From Bremerella volcania (GTDB lineage: Bacteria; Planctomycetota; Planctomycetia; Pirellulales; Pirellulaceae), in assembly GCF_007748115.1 (NCBI RefSeq), contig NZ_CP036289.1, forward strand, positions 3,596,001-3,660,000: a stretch of DNA of 64,000 bases. Reading direction: 5' to 3'. The translations under genes and the position numbers were made by a program. Each line of letters starts with the position of its first letter. Within the stretch, counting starts at the first letter, position 1. Shown here piece by piece: positions 35,627 to 45,608 of this stretch. The notes under the pieces were generated by a model. That model worked only from the letters and a program-made list of their open reading frames with translations. It was not told where the DNA came from and made no database searches.

Positions 35627-38600
35627 ATGACGACACTCTATTCGCGCCTCCTTCTCTCTTTGACTGTTAGCTTGGCCCTTGGAAGTTCTCTGCTGGCAGC
35701 CGAAGAGCAATTCCAGGTCTTGTTCAACGGAAAGGACCTTTCCGGTTGGAGGGGACACGACAAGTTCTGGTCGGTCCAAGATGGATCGATTGTCGGTGAA
35801 ACGACCTCCGAGAACCCAACCAAGGGGAACACGTTTCTCGTCTGGCAAGGCCCCGAACTGAGTGACTTTGAGTTCCGCTGCAAGGTCCGCTTCCAGGGCA
35901 ACAACTCCGGCGTGCAATATCGTAGCGAGATCGTCGATGCCGATAATTATGTCCTCAAAGGGTACCAGGCCGATCTGCATCCGAAGCAGGAATACTTCGG
36001 AATGCTCTATGGCGAAAAGACCGGCCGAGGCATCATCGCTACCCGCGGCGAGCAAGTCATGATCAACGCCGAAGGGAAAAAGGAAGTCACCGGCAAGGTT
36101 GGCGATGGTACCCAACTGACCGACGACGAATGGAACGATCTGCGAATCGTCGTCGTCGGCCACCGCCTTATTCACCAGGTCAACGGCGTCACCACGGTTG
36201 ATGTAACCGACAACAGCAAAGAGGCCTTGCTGAAGGGCGTCCTGGGTTTGCAGCTTCACCAGGGTCCTCCGATGAAGGTTGAATTCCGGAACCTTCTTCT
36301 CCGCGAACTCAAGGGAGACCAGGCAAAGGCCATTCTCAACGAAGCGATCGCCTCAGGCACACCCAGCGAGAAGACCGCATCCGATACGCCTACCGATTTG
36401 GCTCCCGAGTCCAACGAGGCCTGGCTCACCACCGAGCCCATCGCCAAGTGGATCTGGGCCAAAGATTCGCCTGACGGTCACAAGCTCAACCTTCGCAAGT
36501 CGTTTGAAGTTGGCGGCCAGGTCAAAGCGGCTCGGCTGTATGCCACGTGCGACAATAGCATGAAATTGATCCTCAATGGCAAGCCCATCAAAAGCAGCAA
36601 CAACTGGCAGTCGCCCATCGAACTGAACGTCACCAAGTCGCTCAAGCCAGGCAAGAACGTTCTGGCCGTTGCCGGCGAAAACGAAGGTGGCGTCGCCGCG
36701 CTGGTTTTGAAGCTGGTCGTCCAGCTTGCCGACGGCACGAGGCAAACGATCGTCACCGACGAAAGCTGGAAGATCAGCGACGCGAAAGCAGCCGGATGGG
36801 AGCAAGTCACCTTCGACGATGCAAGCTGGACCAAGCCTACCATCAAGGGCACCTTGGGGGATGGTCCCTGGGGCATCCCCAACTACACTTCTCAGACCGC
36901 CAAAGGGGAAGCCAAGGACCCGCTCAATCCCAAAAACATACTGACCGCACCGGGTTTCGTAGTGGATCACATCTACACGGTCCCCAAAGAACAAGGGAGC
37001 TGGGTTTCACTTACCGTCGACCCCAAGGGACGTTTCTACGCGTGCGATCAAGGGGGAGCTGGCCTCTACCGCATTACTGTTCGTGAAAACGAGCAGCCAC
37101 GGATCGAGCCTGTCTCGGTCGATGCCCTCAAGTCGATCTCCGGCATTCAGGGGATGATCTGGGCCTTCGACAGCCTCTGGGTCCATCGCAACGGCGGTCA
37201 CCTCTATCGCTTGACCGACACCAACGGCGATGACAAGCTCGACACGGCCGAAGAGATCCCCGGCGGGACCGGCGGCGGCGAGCATGGTAACCACGCCGTG
37301 ATCGTGACCGAGGATGGACGCGAACTTTATCTTGACGGAGGCAACCATGCCGCACTCGGCGAATACATGCAGACGCATGTCGCGACTTGGGACGAAGATC
37401 TTTTGCTGCCGCGAATGTGGGATGCCAACGGTCATGCTCGCGGTCGGCTTGCCCCTGGCGGATGGGTCACGCGTCTGAACCCCGAAACGAAAGAACAAAC
37501 GGTCTACACGATCGGCTTCCGCAATCAGTACGACATCGATAAAAACCGTTTCGGTGACGTCTTCACTTACGATGCCGACATGGAATGGGACCTGGGCCTT
37601 CCGTGGTATCGCCCGACTCGCATTTGCCATGTGGCCAGCGGTGCTGACTATGGCTGGCGTAGTGGCAGCGGCAAGTGGCCAGCCTATTACGAAGACAGCG
37701 TTCCACCGGTGGTCGACATCGGTCCTGGTTCGCCAACCGGCGTTGTCTCCGGCGCGGGTACCGCCTTTCCGACTCGCTACCAGGATGCTCTCTTCGCACT
37801 CGACTGGACCTTCGGTACGATCTATGCCATTCACCTCAAACCGCACGGAGCCGGCTACCAAGGCGAGGCCGAGCCTTTTACCTTTGGCTCCCCTCTTCCC
37901 GTAACCGATGCCATTGTTGGCGAGGATGGTGCGTTGTATTTCACCATCGGTGGACGAGGAACGCAGTCGGCCATGTTCCGCGTTCGCTATATCGGTGACG
38001 AGTCGCTCGACGTTCCCAGCGAAGTCGATCCCGCGGCCGCCGAGGCCCGCATGAAACGGCGTCAACTGGAAGCATTCCACGGAACGAAAGCACCGGCAGC
38101 GGTTGAGTTTGCCTGGCCGTTTCTTTCCAGCGAGGACCGTTTCCTGCGAAATGCCGCGCGCGCTGCGATTGAAAGCCAACCGGTCGAGACGTGGGCCGCT
38201 TCGGTATTCACCGAACCCAACCCACAAGCCCACGTGACGGCAGCCGTTGCCCTGGCACGCATGGGCAGCCAAGAGCACCGAGCACCGCAACTGGCCAGCC
38301 TTGTGAAGATGGACGCCAAGTCGCTCGACAAGGGACAACTACTTGGTCTTTTGCGGGCTTACGCTCTTACGTTCATTCGACTGGGTGCCCCAACCGAAGA
38401 AGAACGCACGCAGATCATTGCTCAGCTCGATCCGCTGCTTCCCAGTAGCGACGCCGACGTCAATACCGAACTGATTCGTGTTCTCACGTATCTTCGTGCC
38501 GATAGCGTCGTTGCCAAGACGATGACCTTGATCGAAGAGCGTTCAACTCCCGAGATTCCTGACTGGTCGACGCTTGCCTCACGTAATGCCCGGTATGGCG

Positions 38601-39388
38601 GGACGGTGAATGCCTTGCTGAATAACCACCCGCCGACACGTGAACTTGGCTATGCGTTCATCCTGCGAAACATGCGCACCGGCTGGACGCTCGATCAGCG
38701 TAAGGCGTACTTCACCTTTTTGAACGAAGCGGCCAAGGCCTCTGGCGGTGCCAGTTACCCAGGCTACCTCACGCGCATTCGCGACGAAGCACTGGGCAAC
38801 TGCACCGATGCCGAGCGTAAGGCACTCGAAAGCATTACCGGCGAAGACTTCAACCCGGTTCCCGATTTCCCGATCGCCAAGATCGAGGGCCCCGGCAAGG
38901 AGTACACGTTGGATTCTGCCATGGCAGCCGTTCGCGGCAAGCCTGACTTCGAGCGTGGCCGTTCGCTTTTCTTTAGTGCCACGTGCGGCAAGTGCCACCG
39001 CCTGGGAACGCTCGGCGGAAGCATCGGTCCCGACCTGACCAGCATTCCGCACAAGTTCGATCAGCGCTACGTCGTTGAAGCGATCGTCGATCCGAGCAAG
39101 CATATCTCCGATCAATATGGATCGTCGGTGGTGCTGCTGGACAGCGGCCGGGTCGTGACAGGCCTGCTCGTCGAAAATGACGACGAGGTCACTATCTATC
39201 CGAACGAACCGAACGCTGAACCGGTGAAGGTTGCCCGGGATGAAATTGAAGACGTTCAACCGTCTCCCGTTTCGCAAATGCCGAAGGACCTGCTCAATCC
39301 TCTGAGCCCGGAAGAAGTTCGCGATCTGGTGAACTATCTGATGGCCTCCGGCAACCCCAACGACAAACGCTACAGCAAAGGCAAGTAG
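35627..39388 (+). CDS. Giant secreted DUF1080 / PVC-type dehydrogenase-like / haem protein
   Basis: 1253 residues from ATG 35627 (signal peptide about 1-21). Domain order: DUF1080 (about 27-225, LFNGKDLSGWRGHDK), a jelly-roll module like the N-domain of rhamnosidases (about 270-410, KSFEVGGQVKAARLYATCDNSMKL), a propeller/dehydrogenase-like domain (about 440-785), HEAT-like helical repeats (about 800-1080), and a PVC-type haem domain with CGKCH (Cys1120, Cys1123, His1124). It follows the 31431 gene by about 150 bases in the same direction and has DUF1080 at the N-terminus where that protein has it at the C-terminus. Confidence 0.9.
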   Translation: MTTLYSRLLLSLTVSLALGSSLLAAEEQFQVLFNGKDLSGWRGHDKFWSVQDGSIVGETTSENPTKGNTFLVWQGPELSDFEFRCKVRFQGNNSGVQYRSEIVDADNYVLKGYQADLHPKQEYFGMLYGEKTGRGIIATRGEQVMINAEGKKEVTGKVGDGTQLTDDEWNDLRIVVVGHRLIHQVNGVTTVDVTDNSKEALLKGVLGLQLHQGPPMKVEFRNLLLRELKGDQAKAILNEAIASGTPSEKTASDTPTDLAPESNEAWLTTEPIAKWIWAKDSPDGHKLNLRKSFEVGGQVKAARLYATCDNSMKLILNGKPIKSSNNWQSPIELNVTKSLKPGKNVLAVAGENEGGVAALVLKLVVQLADGTRQTIVTDESWKISDAKAAGWEQVTFDDASWTKPTIKGTLGDGPWGIPNYTSQTAKGEAKDPLNPKNILTAPGFVVDHIYTVPKEQGSWVSLTVDPKGRFYACDQGGAGLYRITVRENEQPRIEPVSVDALKSISGIQGMIWAFDSLWVHRNGGHLYRLTDTNGDDKLDTAEEIPGGTGGGEHGNHAVIVTEDGRELYLDGGNHAALGEYMQTHVATWDEDLLLPRMWDANGHARGRLAPGGWVTRLNPETKEQTVYTIGFRNQYDIDKNRFGDVFTYDADMEWDLGLPWYRPTRICHVASGADYGWRSGSGKWPAYYEDSVPPVVDIGPGSPTGVVSGAGTAFPTRYQDALFALDWTFGTIYAIHLKPHGAGYQGEAEPFTFGSPLPVTDAIVGEDGALYFTIGGRGTQSAMFRVRYIGDESLDVPSEVDPAAAEARMKRRQLEAFHGTKAPAAVEFAWPFLSSEDRFLRNAARAAIESQPVETWAASVFTEPNPQAHVTAAVALARMGSQEHRAPQLASLVKMDAKSLDKGQLLGLLRAYALTFIRLGAPTEEERTQIIAQLDPLLPSSDADVNTELIRVLTYLRADSVVAKTMTLIEERSTPEIPDWSTLASRNARYGGTVNALLNNHPPTRELGYAFILRNMRTGWTLDQRKAYFTFLNEAAKASGGASYPGYLTRIRDEALGNCTDAERKALESITGEDFNPVPDFPIAKIEGPGKEYTLDSAMAAVRGKPDFERGRSLFFSATCGKCHRLGTLGGSIGPDLTSIPHKFDQRYVVEAIVDPSKHISDQYGSSVVLLDSGRVVTGLLVENDDEVTIYPNEPNAEPVKVARDEIEDVQPSPVSQMPKDLLNPLSPEEVRDLVNYLMASGNPNDKRYSKGK

Positions 39389-39400
39389 TCGCTAGCGACT
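39387..39400. other. Perfect palindrome between two convergent stop codons
   Basis: AGTCGCTAGCGACT lies across the junction of the giant haem gene (stop at 39386-39388) and the convergent lipoprotein gene (stop at 39400-39402). As RNA it could form a 5-base stem with a CTAG loop from either strand. There is no clear U tract, so terminator activity is uncertain. Confidence 0.35.
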
Positions 39401-39831
39401 CAGACCTTTCCTCGCGATCCGCTGGCAGTCGGCTTGCGGATCGCCGAGGCTGGGATATCAAAAGCGTTCTGCGAATCTGCAGTCGGCAGGTTTACGTCGG
39501 TTTCGTAGGGATCGAACAGAGCATTTCCCATCGGCAGTTCGTTCGCAGGACTGGCTTTGCCGTCATATCCCTGAATGACGACGTGATGCGGTCCACCTGT
39601 GGGTCCGCGGCCACCTTCGGCCGTGTCAAACTTACCGTCACGTATCTCAGCGTAACCGCCTGGCCCTGTGTTGCCAGGAGAAGGGGTCAGCATGATGGTG
39701 CCCGCGGGAACTGGCTTGCCGTCATAGGTCACGGTACCGCGGACATCGAAACGTTGGATACCCGATGAATCGTGGCAACCACAAAAAACAGCCAGCGAGA
39801 AAAGCAAAACGATGGGGAATCGATTATTCAT
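39400..39831 (-). CDS. Small lipoprotein partner of the DUF1559 protein
   Basis: 143 residues from ATG 39831; the longer open frame to 39987 is rejected because the Met at 39831 starts a clean lipoprotein signal with lipobox VFCGC. The mature part (RGTVTYDGKPVPAGTIML) is a carboxypeptidase-regulatory-like beta sandwich common in planctomycete lipoproteins that pair with DUF1559 genes. It lies 97 bases downstream of the DUF1559 gene on the same strand. Role in the envelope unknown. Confidence 0.85.
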   Translation of the reverse strand: MNNRFPIVLLFSLAVFCGCHDSSGIQRFDVRGTVTYDGKPVPAGTIMLTPSPGNTGPGGYAEIRDGKFDTAEGGRGPTGGPHHVVIQGYDGKASPANELPMGNALFDPYETDVNLPTADSQNAFDIPASAIRKPTASGSRGKV

Positions 39832-39928
39832 TTTCTTGGGTCTAGAAGTAGAGAGACGAGAAGATCGGTAGCTCGGCAACGATTGTGAGCTTGCCGAGCG
39901 TCCGCCGTCGAACCAGTTCGTTTGCAGC

Positions 39929-40858
39929 TTAGTTCCGCACCACTGGTTCACCACCATCGCGGCTGGCGTTGGAAAGCAGCACGCCAAAGTCGATCGTTTC
40001 TGGAAGAAATGCGACCGAGCCGTCCACGTTCAGGAACATGGCTCCGCCTGGATGCTCGCTGCCAAACGAGATGTCGTTGAACTGCGTGACGTGCTGCGAA
40101 TTGATGGGGTAGGCCAAATTCTTCACTCCCGATGCCCAACATCCGCCGCTGGTGCCGGCCGAGCCGCGCGTCCAAGGTCGGTAACGAGCGAAGTCGGCGC
40201 CGCCTGAGGGCTTATCCCACGACTTCTCACCGATCATCAACGTGTTGGAGGTTCCGTCGGTAACATCCCGGAAGGCTCGATTCTGATTCGTACGAAGCAT
40301 TCCCTGATCCGCAAGACCGCCGTGGGAACTAACCGGGCAAGTACCACCGGTGGAAGAGTAATTACCGACGTACGCATTTGAGGAAACAGGGTTGGTCCCC
40401 TTGGGCCCCATCACACCGTAGTAGTGCGTCGTGTACTTATCGGTATGTCCCGAGTCGGTGGCCTTTTCAAGCGTACCGCTAGGGCATAAAAAACCATCGA
40501 CACGGTGGGTGGCATGCTGCACCTTATTGGTCTGGGCATAGCCGCCGGCCGTGAAGGCAAACAGGTCGTACAGCGCCGATTCCTCCATAAACGGCAGCAC
40601 CGAAACGTGCCAACTCAGTTCGGTCTCTTGATGTCCCCCCGATGGCAGTTTGCCGAAGGTATCGTGGTAGTTGTGCAGGGCCAGCCCGAGTTGCTTCAAA
40701 TTGTTACTGCATTGCATCCGCCGCGCGGCCTCGCGTGCCTGCTGCACGGCTGGCAATAGCAAAGCAATCAGCACACCGATAATGGCAATCACAACTAGTA
40801 ATTCAACGAGCGTAAATCCTTTGTATTTCCCGGAAGAAAAGCCCACTCGAAACGTCAT
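39929..40858 (-). CDS. DUF1559 prepilin-like protein
   Basis: 309 residues. The N-terminus is a type IV prepilin/pseudopilin signal: KGFTLVELLVVIAIIGVLIALLLP, with cleavage expected before Phe. A helix AVQQAREAARRMQCSNNLKQL and the DUF1559 region follow (NYHDTFGKLPSGG; C-terminal FLNVDGSVAFLPETID). Pirellulaceae carry many copies; they are thought to be surface or periplasmic pseudopilin-like proteins. The divergent ECF sigma gene starts 172 bases away. Confidence 0.94.
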   Translation of the reverse strand: MTFRVGFSSGKYKGFTLVELLVVIAIIGVLIALLLPAVQQAREAARRMQCSNNLKQLGLALHNYHDTFGKLPSGGHQETELSWHVSVLPFMEESALYDLFAFTAGGYAQTNKVQHATHRVDGFLCPSGTLEKATDSGHTDKYTTHYYGVMGPKGTNPVSSNAYVGNYSSTGGTCPVSSHGGLADQGMLRTNQNRAFRDVTDGTSNTLMIGEKSWDKPSGGADFARYRPWTRGSAGTSGGCWASGVKNLAYPINSQHVTQFNDISFGSEHPGGAMFLNVDGSVAFLPETIDFGVLLSNASRDGGEPVVRN

Positions 40859-41030
40859 GAAATGACTCCAACATGTAGGAGAGATAAGAAGAAAACGAGG
40901 AATATTGCCTCTCCTCTAAAAGAACAGAGCACTTCCACGCAGAATTGGACATTCCTGCTCAGATTTTTCTGACGAAGTTTTTCTGTCCAAAATCAGCATG
41001 TTAGGCTCTAACTGCTAGGAGACCCAATTC

Positions 41031-41603
41031 ATGCCCGAATCCGACGACGAAAACGATCGCCCAATGCCCAGTCCCCCAGGTGGACCCACCACCCGGGACG
41101 AGGAATTCGTGCAGCTTTTTACGCTGAATCAGCACCAGATTTACATCTATCTGGTCAGCCTGGTCCACGACCAGAATTCCGCGGACGATATTTTTCAAGA
41201 GACGATGTTGGTTCTGTGGCGCGAGTTCGAACGTTTTGAGTCCGGCACCAACTTCATGGCGTGGTCATGCACGGTAGCCCTGAATCAAGTCCGGGCGTGG
41301 CGAAAGAAACAGCAGCGAGACCGGCTTCAGTTTTCCGACGAGTTTCTCGATGCCCTCAGCCAGGAACTCGATTCCAGCGCGGACTACCTCAAGAAGCGGT
41401 ACGAGTTGCTGCATGATTGCATCGCCAAACTTCCACAACATCATCGTCAACTGATTGCCTACCGCTATTCGTCTGGGCATGCCATCAACGAAATCGCCGA
41501 ACAAACTCAACGCAGTATCGACGCCGTTTATCGCCTGCTCAGTCGCATACGGCGCAGCTTGCAAGATTGCGTAACCGATCAACTCATCCTCGAGGACGCG
41601 TGA
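41031..41603 (+). CDS. ECF-type sigma-70 family sigma factor
   Basis: 190 residues. Region 2 (about 22-95) has IYLVSLVHDQNSADDIFQETMLVLW and NFMAWSCTVALNQVRAWRKK; region 4 (about 130-180) has LIAYRYSSGHAINEIAEQTQ and DAVYRLLSRIRRSL. AGGAGA at 41017-41022 with a 9-base spacing is a good ribosome site. The stop codon overlaps the start of the FecR-like gene by 1 base, so this is a sigma/transmembrane-partner pair of the type common in planctomycetes. Confidence 0.93.
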   Translation: MPESDDENDRPMPSPPGGPTTRDEEFVQLFTLNQHQIYIYLVSLVHDQNSADDIFQETMLVLWREFERFESGTNFMAWSCTVALNQVRAWRKKQQRDRLQFSDEFLDALSQELDSSADYLKKRYELLHDCIAKLPQHHRQLIAYRYSSGHAINEIAEQTQRSIDAVYRLLSRIRRSLQDCVTDQLILEDA

Positions 41604-43066
41604 TGAACGCCCCAGAACACCTAGAAGAATTCCGCGAGCTGTGCGAAAAGCTTCTCGAAGACCGCATCACGGCCCAAGAGATGACGCGACTTGAGATGCT
41701 GTTCCTTTCTTCGCAGCCCCTGCGGCGCGAGTTCGTCGAGCTTTCACACCTGCACGCCTCATTGGCTTCCATGGCCCGCAAAGCAGGCTGGCAAGCAATC
41801 CTCGATGGCGAAGCTTCTACGCCAGAAACACAAGCATCCAAGCAAGCATCGCTGCCAGGTCCTTCCGGCGGCAAAACCAGGATCTGGACCGCCGTCGCGG
41901 CGACCCTGGCGTTGGCACTTTCACTGGTGATGATCCTCCGTCCCGCTCCGCAGGCCCCGAAGAACCTGACCTTCGCGACGATCTCGACCACCGACGGAAG
42001 CCGCTGGATCTCCGCTTCGATCCCCACGGCCAACGACACCCGTATCGGGGTTGGTCGCGTCCAACTCGCCGACGGCATCGCGAAGTTCGTCTTCGATAAC
42101 GGCGCCAAGGTCGAGATCGAAGGGCCTGCCGACTTCGAAATCTTTAGCGACATGCGATGCGAACTGCACACGGGAAAACTGGTCGCGACGATGAGCCCGA
42201 CCTCGAAGGGTTTTTCGATCGAAACGCCTGACGCGCTGCTCATCGACCAAGGCACCAGCTTTGGCGTGAACGTGACCGACCAGGGCATGTCGAGCCTGCA
42301 GGTCTTCGACGGCCTGGTCGATATCAAGCACCACGAAAGCGGCACCAAGCTTTCGATCCGCGAACAGGAAGCAGCCGAGATTTCGCAGCAAGGGGTTGCC
42401 AAGTATTCAAACTTTACGGAAGCATTCCGCGGCGGTTTCAGCAAGTCGGATAGCGAGGAGGAACGTCGCCAGATCCAGCTTACCACCGCCACCGGTGCCG
42501 GCCAGGACCAATGGATCATTCGTGATCCGGACGAGCGATACGGCCCGGACGACCTACTGATGATCAAGCTCGCCAAACGTGACTACAAGCAGTTCGACCG
42601 TAAGATCTACCTTCAGTTCGATCTGACGAAGATCGATCTCACGCGATTGGAAGAGGCTTCGTTGACGATGACTGCCTCACCGACCGGAATCGGCTATGCG
42701 TCGCGAATGCCGGACGCCACCTTCGAGGTCTTTGCCCTGACCGACGACCAACTCGATGCCTGGGCGATGGACGATCTGACCTGGGAAAACGCACCCGCGA
42801 ATGTTCCCTCAGGCGACCAACTCGACGAAACCAAAACCACGCCCTTGGGAACGTTCACGATTCCCCGCGGTCGAAAACAGGGTACGTATTCGATATCGGG
42901 TGCCTCCCTGGTCGACCTCATCAAGTCGGACGCCAATCGACTGGTTACTCTCATCATTGTTCCCAAGACGCGTGAAGCAATCAGCGGCGCGCTCGTCCAT
43001 GGCTTCGCCGCCGGCAACCACTTAACCTTGCCCCCACCTACCCTTCGACTCATCATGGAGAAATAG
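41603..43066 (+). CDS. FecR-like transmembrane protein with DNRLRE-type C-terminal domain
   Basis: 487 residues from ATG 41603. A cytoplasmic N-terminus (about 1-95, a putative sigma-binding region) precedes one transmembrane helix (about 98-115, IWTAVAATLALALSLVMIL). A FecR domain follows (about 140-285, VQLADGIAKFVFDNGAKVEIEGPADFEI; TPDALLIDQGTSFGVNV), then a DNRLRE/disaggregatase-like beta domain (about 315-487, QFDLTKIDLTRLEEASLTM). It probably senses an outside signal and controls the sigma factor. The DNRLRE domain suggests surface or polysaccharide contact. Confidence 0.85.
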   Translation: MNAPEHLEEFRELCEKLLEDRITAQEMTRLEMLFLSSQPLRREFVELSHLHASLASMARKAGWQAILDGEASTPETQASKQASLPGPSGGKTRIWTAVAATLALALSLVMILRPAPQAPKNLTFATISTTDGSRWISASIPTANDTRIGVGRVQLADGIAKFVFDNGAKVEIEGPADFEIFSDMRCELHTGKLVATMSPTSKGFSIETPDALLIDQGTSFGVNVTDQGMSSLQVFDGLVDIKHHESGTKLSIREQEAAEISQQGVAKYSNFTEAFRGGFSKSDSEEERRQIQLTTATGAGQDQWIIRDPDERYGPDDLLMIKLAKRDYKQFDRKIYLQFDLTKIDLTRLEEASLTMTASPTGIGYASRMPDATFEVFALTDDQLDAWAMDDLTWENAPANVPSGDQLDETKTTPLGTFTIPRGRKQGTYSISGASLVDLIKSDANRLVTLIIVPKTREAISGALVHGFAAGNHLTLPPPTLRLIMEK

Positions 43067-43107
43067 GTTTGTCCCTTTCCAAATTCCCCCCTAGCGCGAT
43101 CAGCACG

Positions 43108-45585
43108 ATGGTTCATCGACGACTTGCCTGTCTTACCGTAGTTTTGTCATTGGCGTTTTCCAGCTTCCTACTGGCGGACGAAGCGAAGACCGAAGCCAAG
43201 CCGCGCAGTATCAGCGGCATATATCCTCACCTGGCCTATTGGAACGATCATGGCGAATGCGGAACCGGCGCAGTCGTTCCCTGGGCAGGCAAGCTGTGGG
43301 TCATCACCTACGGCCCTCACTACCCCCATGGCTCTACCGATCAGCTCTACTCCATCACGCCCGACATGCAGATCGAAGCCTTTGCGGGAAGCGTGGGGGG
43401 TACTCCGGCCAATCGCATGATTCACAAGGAAACCAATCAGCTATTGATCGGCCCCTATGTGATCGACGAGAAGGCGAACATCCGCGTCATTCCACCCGAC
43501 GCTATGCCCGGTCGACTGACCGGTAATGCTCGGCACTTGTTCGATCCTACCGGCAAAGCCTATTACGCGACCATGGAAGAAGGCTTCTACGAAGTCGACC
43601 TGAAGACGCTGGAAGTGACCGAGCTGTTCCAAGACGATCAGTCGCACGGCAAGAAGGTTGGTCCTGACCCAACCGCTCACGACGTCCCCTACGCCGCACT
43701 CCCTGGTTATCACGGCAAGGGTCTCTACTCCGGACAGAACCGTTTGATCTACGCGAACAACGGCGAAGCTTCGGGACTTGCTCGCTCGCGCCCCGATGTT
43801 CCTTCCGGCTGTCTGGCCGAGTGGGACGGAAAGAGCAAGACCTGGCAGGTCGTTCGCCGCAATCAGTTCACCGACGTCCGCGGCCCTGGCGACTTGCTCG
43901 GTAATCCCCACCCCGAAACTGATCCCGTTTGGGCCATCGGCTGGGATCACCGCTCGCTACTGCTGATGCTGCTGGACGAGGGAAAATGGTACACCTACCG
44001 CCTGCCCAAGGCCTCGCACTGCTACGACGGCGCCCACGGCTGGAACACCGAATGGCCACGCATTCATGACATCGGCGAAGAGGATTTCGCCATGAATATG
44101 CACGGCATGTTCTGGCATTTTCCCAAGACGTTTACCCGAGCCAACTCTGCTGGCATCGCTCCCCGTTCCACCTATTTGAAGGTGATCGGCGACTACTGCC
44201 GCTGGAACGACCAACTCGTGTTCGGCTGCGATGATGCCGCTCAAAGCGAGTTCCTCAATACCCGCCGCGCCAAAGGCAAAGTCGCCGGGCCAGGTCAGTC
44301 GCACTCCAACTTGTGGTTCACTTCGACCGATATCCTCGACAAGCTGGGGGCCCCAATCGGACGCGGGAGTGTCTGGCTGAATGACGATGTGAAAGCAGGC
44401 GTGCCGTCCGATCCCTATCTCTTCTCAGGCTTCGAGCGCCGTTCACTATGCCTGTTTCACGACGCGAAGACACCGGTAACGTTCAGCCTGGAAGTCGACC
44501 GCGAGGGCAAGGATCAGTGGATCGAACTGACGACCGTCACCGTACCGGCAGGCGAAACCATCTGGCATAGTTTCCCCCAAGAGGAAGCTGGCGTCTGGCT
44601 GCGTATCGCTACCGATAAGGACTGCCCGAAAGCGACCGCCCAGTTCCAATATGCCAATAGGGACGTCCGGGATACGGACGAGGCAACGATCTTCGAAGGA
44701 CTACGCAAGCCGGGTTCGACAGCCTACTCGGAAGGGATCGTTCGCGTTCGTGGCAATCGCCTGCAAACGATGTCCTTCGCAGCGACCCAGGTCGTCGATG
44801 GCCAGCCGACCCATGAAGGCCTCTACGAACTCGACGCCAACTTGAACCTGACCAACAAGCATGACCGAATTGCCTTCGAGTGGACTCACGACAACGCCCC
44901 CATTCCAGAAGGCGTGCTGACATTTGACGACGCATCCATTCTGTACGTCGACGACGAAGGGAATCGCTGGCGTCTTCCCCGAAGCACCAAGACCGACATT
45001 GCTGGCTTTGGGCCGTTACGAATCGCGCGCGAGGTGGCCACCGAGCGTGACCTGTTTAACTGCGGTGGCACGTTCTATGAACTGCCTGCCCGCAACGCGA
45101 ACGGGATCGCCAAGATTCGTCCCGTCTGCAGTCATCCCTACGCGATCAACGACTACTGCAGCTACCGCGGAATGATGATTCTGACCGGCGTCGATTCCGG
45201 CGCTTCCGGCGAGCACATCATTCGCTCCGAAGACGGCCGCGTCGCCGTCTGGGCAGGTGTGATCGACGATCTGTGGAAGCTCGGCAAACCCGTTGGCGTC
45301 GGAGGTCCCTGGAAGAACACCCAGGTCACTGCCGACACCCCTTCCGATCCGTACCTGATGACCGGGTACGACAAGAAGACCCTCGCGGTTTCCAGCGATA
45401 AGCCAACCGATATCCGCGTCGAAGTCGATGTCGATGGAACCGGCACCTGGCGAATTTACCAGACGCTGAGCCTCGGTGAAGGAGAGAACAAGTCCCTCTC
45501 GTTCCCGGAAGAATTTCAGGCCTATTGGGTTCGCCTGGTATCTTCGCACGACGCGACCGTCACCGGGCAGTTGACCTACGAGTAG
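43108..45585 (+). CDS. Large secreted protein with duplicated C-terminal module, function unknown
   Basis: 825 residues from ATG 43108 (a TTG at 43069 would extend it 13 residues). Signal peptide about 1-25. The N-terminal two-fifths look like a repeat/propeller protein (ITYGPHYPHGSTDQLYSIT, YYATMEEGFYEVDLKT). Two copies of a beta module occur at about 430-525 and 740-825, both with the pattern PSDPYL plus G-aromatic/aliphatic-K/R and a later VxVD region. It follows the sigma/FecR pair closely and may be co-transcribed. No enzyme motif was recognised. Confidence 0.82.
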   Translation: MVHRRLACLTVVLSLAFSSFLLADEAKTEAKPRSISGIYPHLAYWNDHGECGTGAVVPWAGKLWVITYGPHYPHGSTDQLYSITPDMQIEAFAGSVGGTPANRMIHKETNQLLIGPYVIDEKANIRVIPPDAMPGRLTGNARHLFDPTGKAYYATMEEGFYEVDLKTLEVTELFQDDQSHGKKVGPDPTAHDVPYAALPGYHGKGLYSGQNRLIYANNGEASGLARSRPDVPSGCLAEWDGKSKTWQVVRRNQFTDVRGPGDLLGNPHPETDPVWAIGWDHRSLLLMLLDEGKWYTYRLPKASHCYDGAHGWNTEWPRIHDIGEEDFAMNMHGMFWHFPKTFTRANSAGIAPRSTYLKVIGDYCRWNDQLVFGCDDAAQSEFLNTRRAKGKVAGPGQSHSNLWFTSTDILDKLGAPIGRGSVWLNDDVKAGVPSDPYLFSGFERRSLCLFHDAKTPVTFSLEVDREGKDQWIELTTVTVPAGETIWHSFPQEEAGVWLRIATDKDCPKATAQFQYANRDVRDTDEATIFEGLRKPGSTAYSEGIVRVRGNRLQTMSFAATQVVDGQPTHEGLYELDANLNLTNKHDRIAFEWTHDNAPIPEGVLTFDDASILYVDDEGNRWRLPRSTKTDIAGFGPLRIAREVATERDLFNCGGTFYELPARNANGIAKIRPVCSHPYAINDYCSYRGMMILTGVDSGASGEHIIRSEDGRVAVWAGVIDDLWKLGKPVGVGGPWKNTQVTADTPSDPYLMTGYDKKTLAVSSDKPTDIRVEVDVDGTGTWRIYQTLSLGEGENKSLSFPEEFQAYWVRLVSSHDATVTGQLTYE

Positions 45586-45608
45586 GTGCTCATCCATGGT
45601 GACAACAC

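Noticed and set aside
37007-38338. Long minus-strand open frame (443 residues) opposite the giant DUF1080/haem gene
   Set aside because: No family pattern and no ribosome site; the plus-strand frame is continuous and recognisable.
39832-39987. N-terminal extension of the small lipoprotein to 39987
   Set aside because: The extension has no signal or family similarity, and the internal Met starts a textbook lipoprotein signal.
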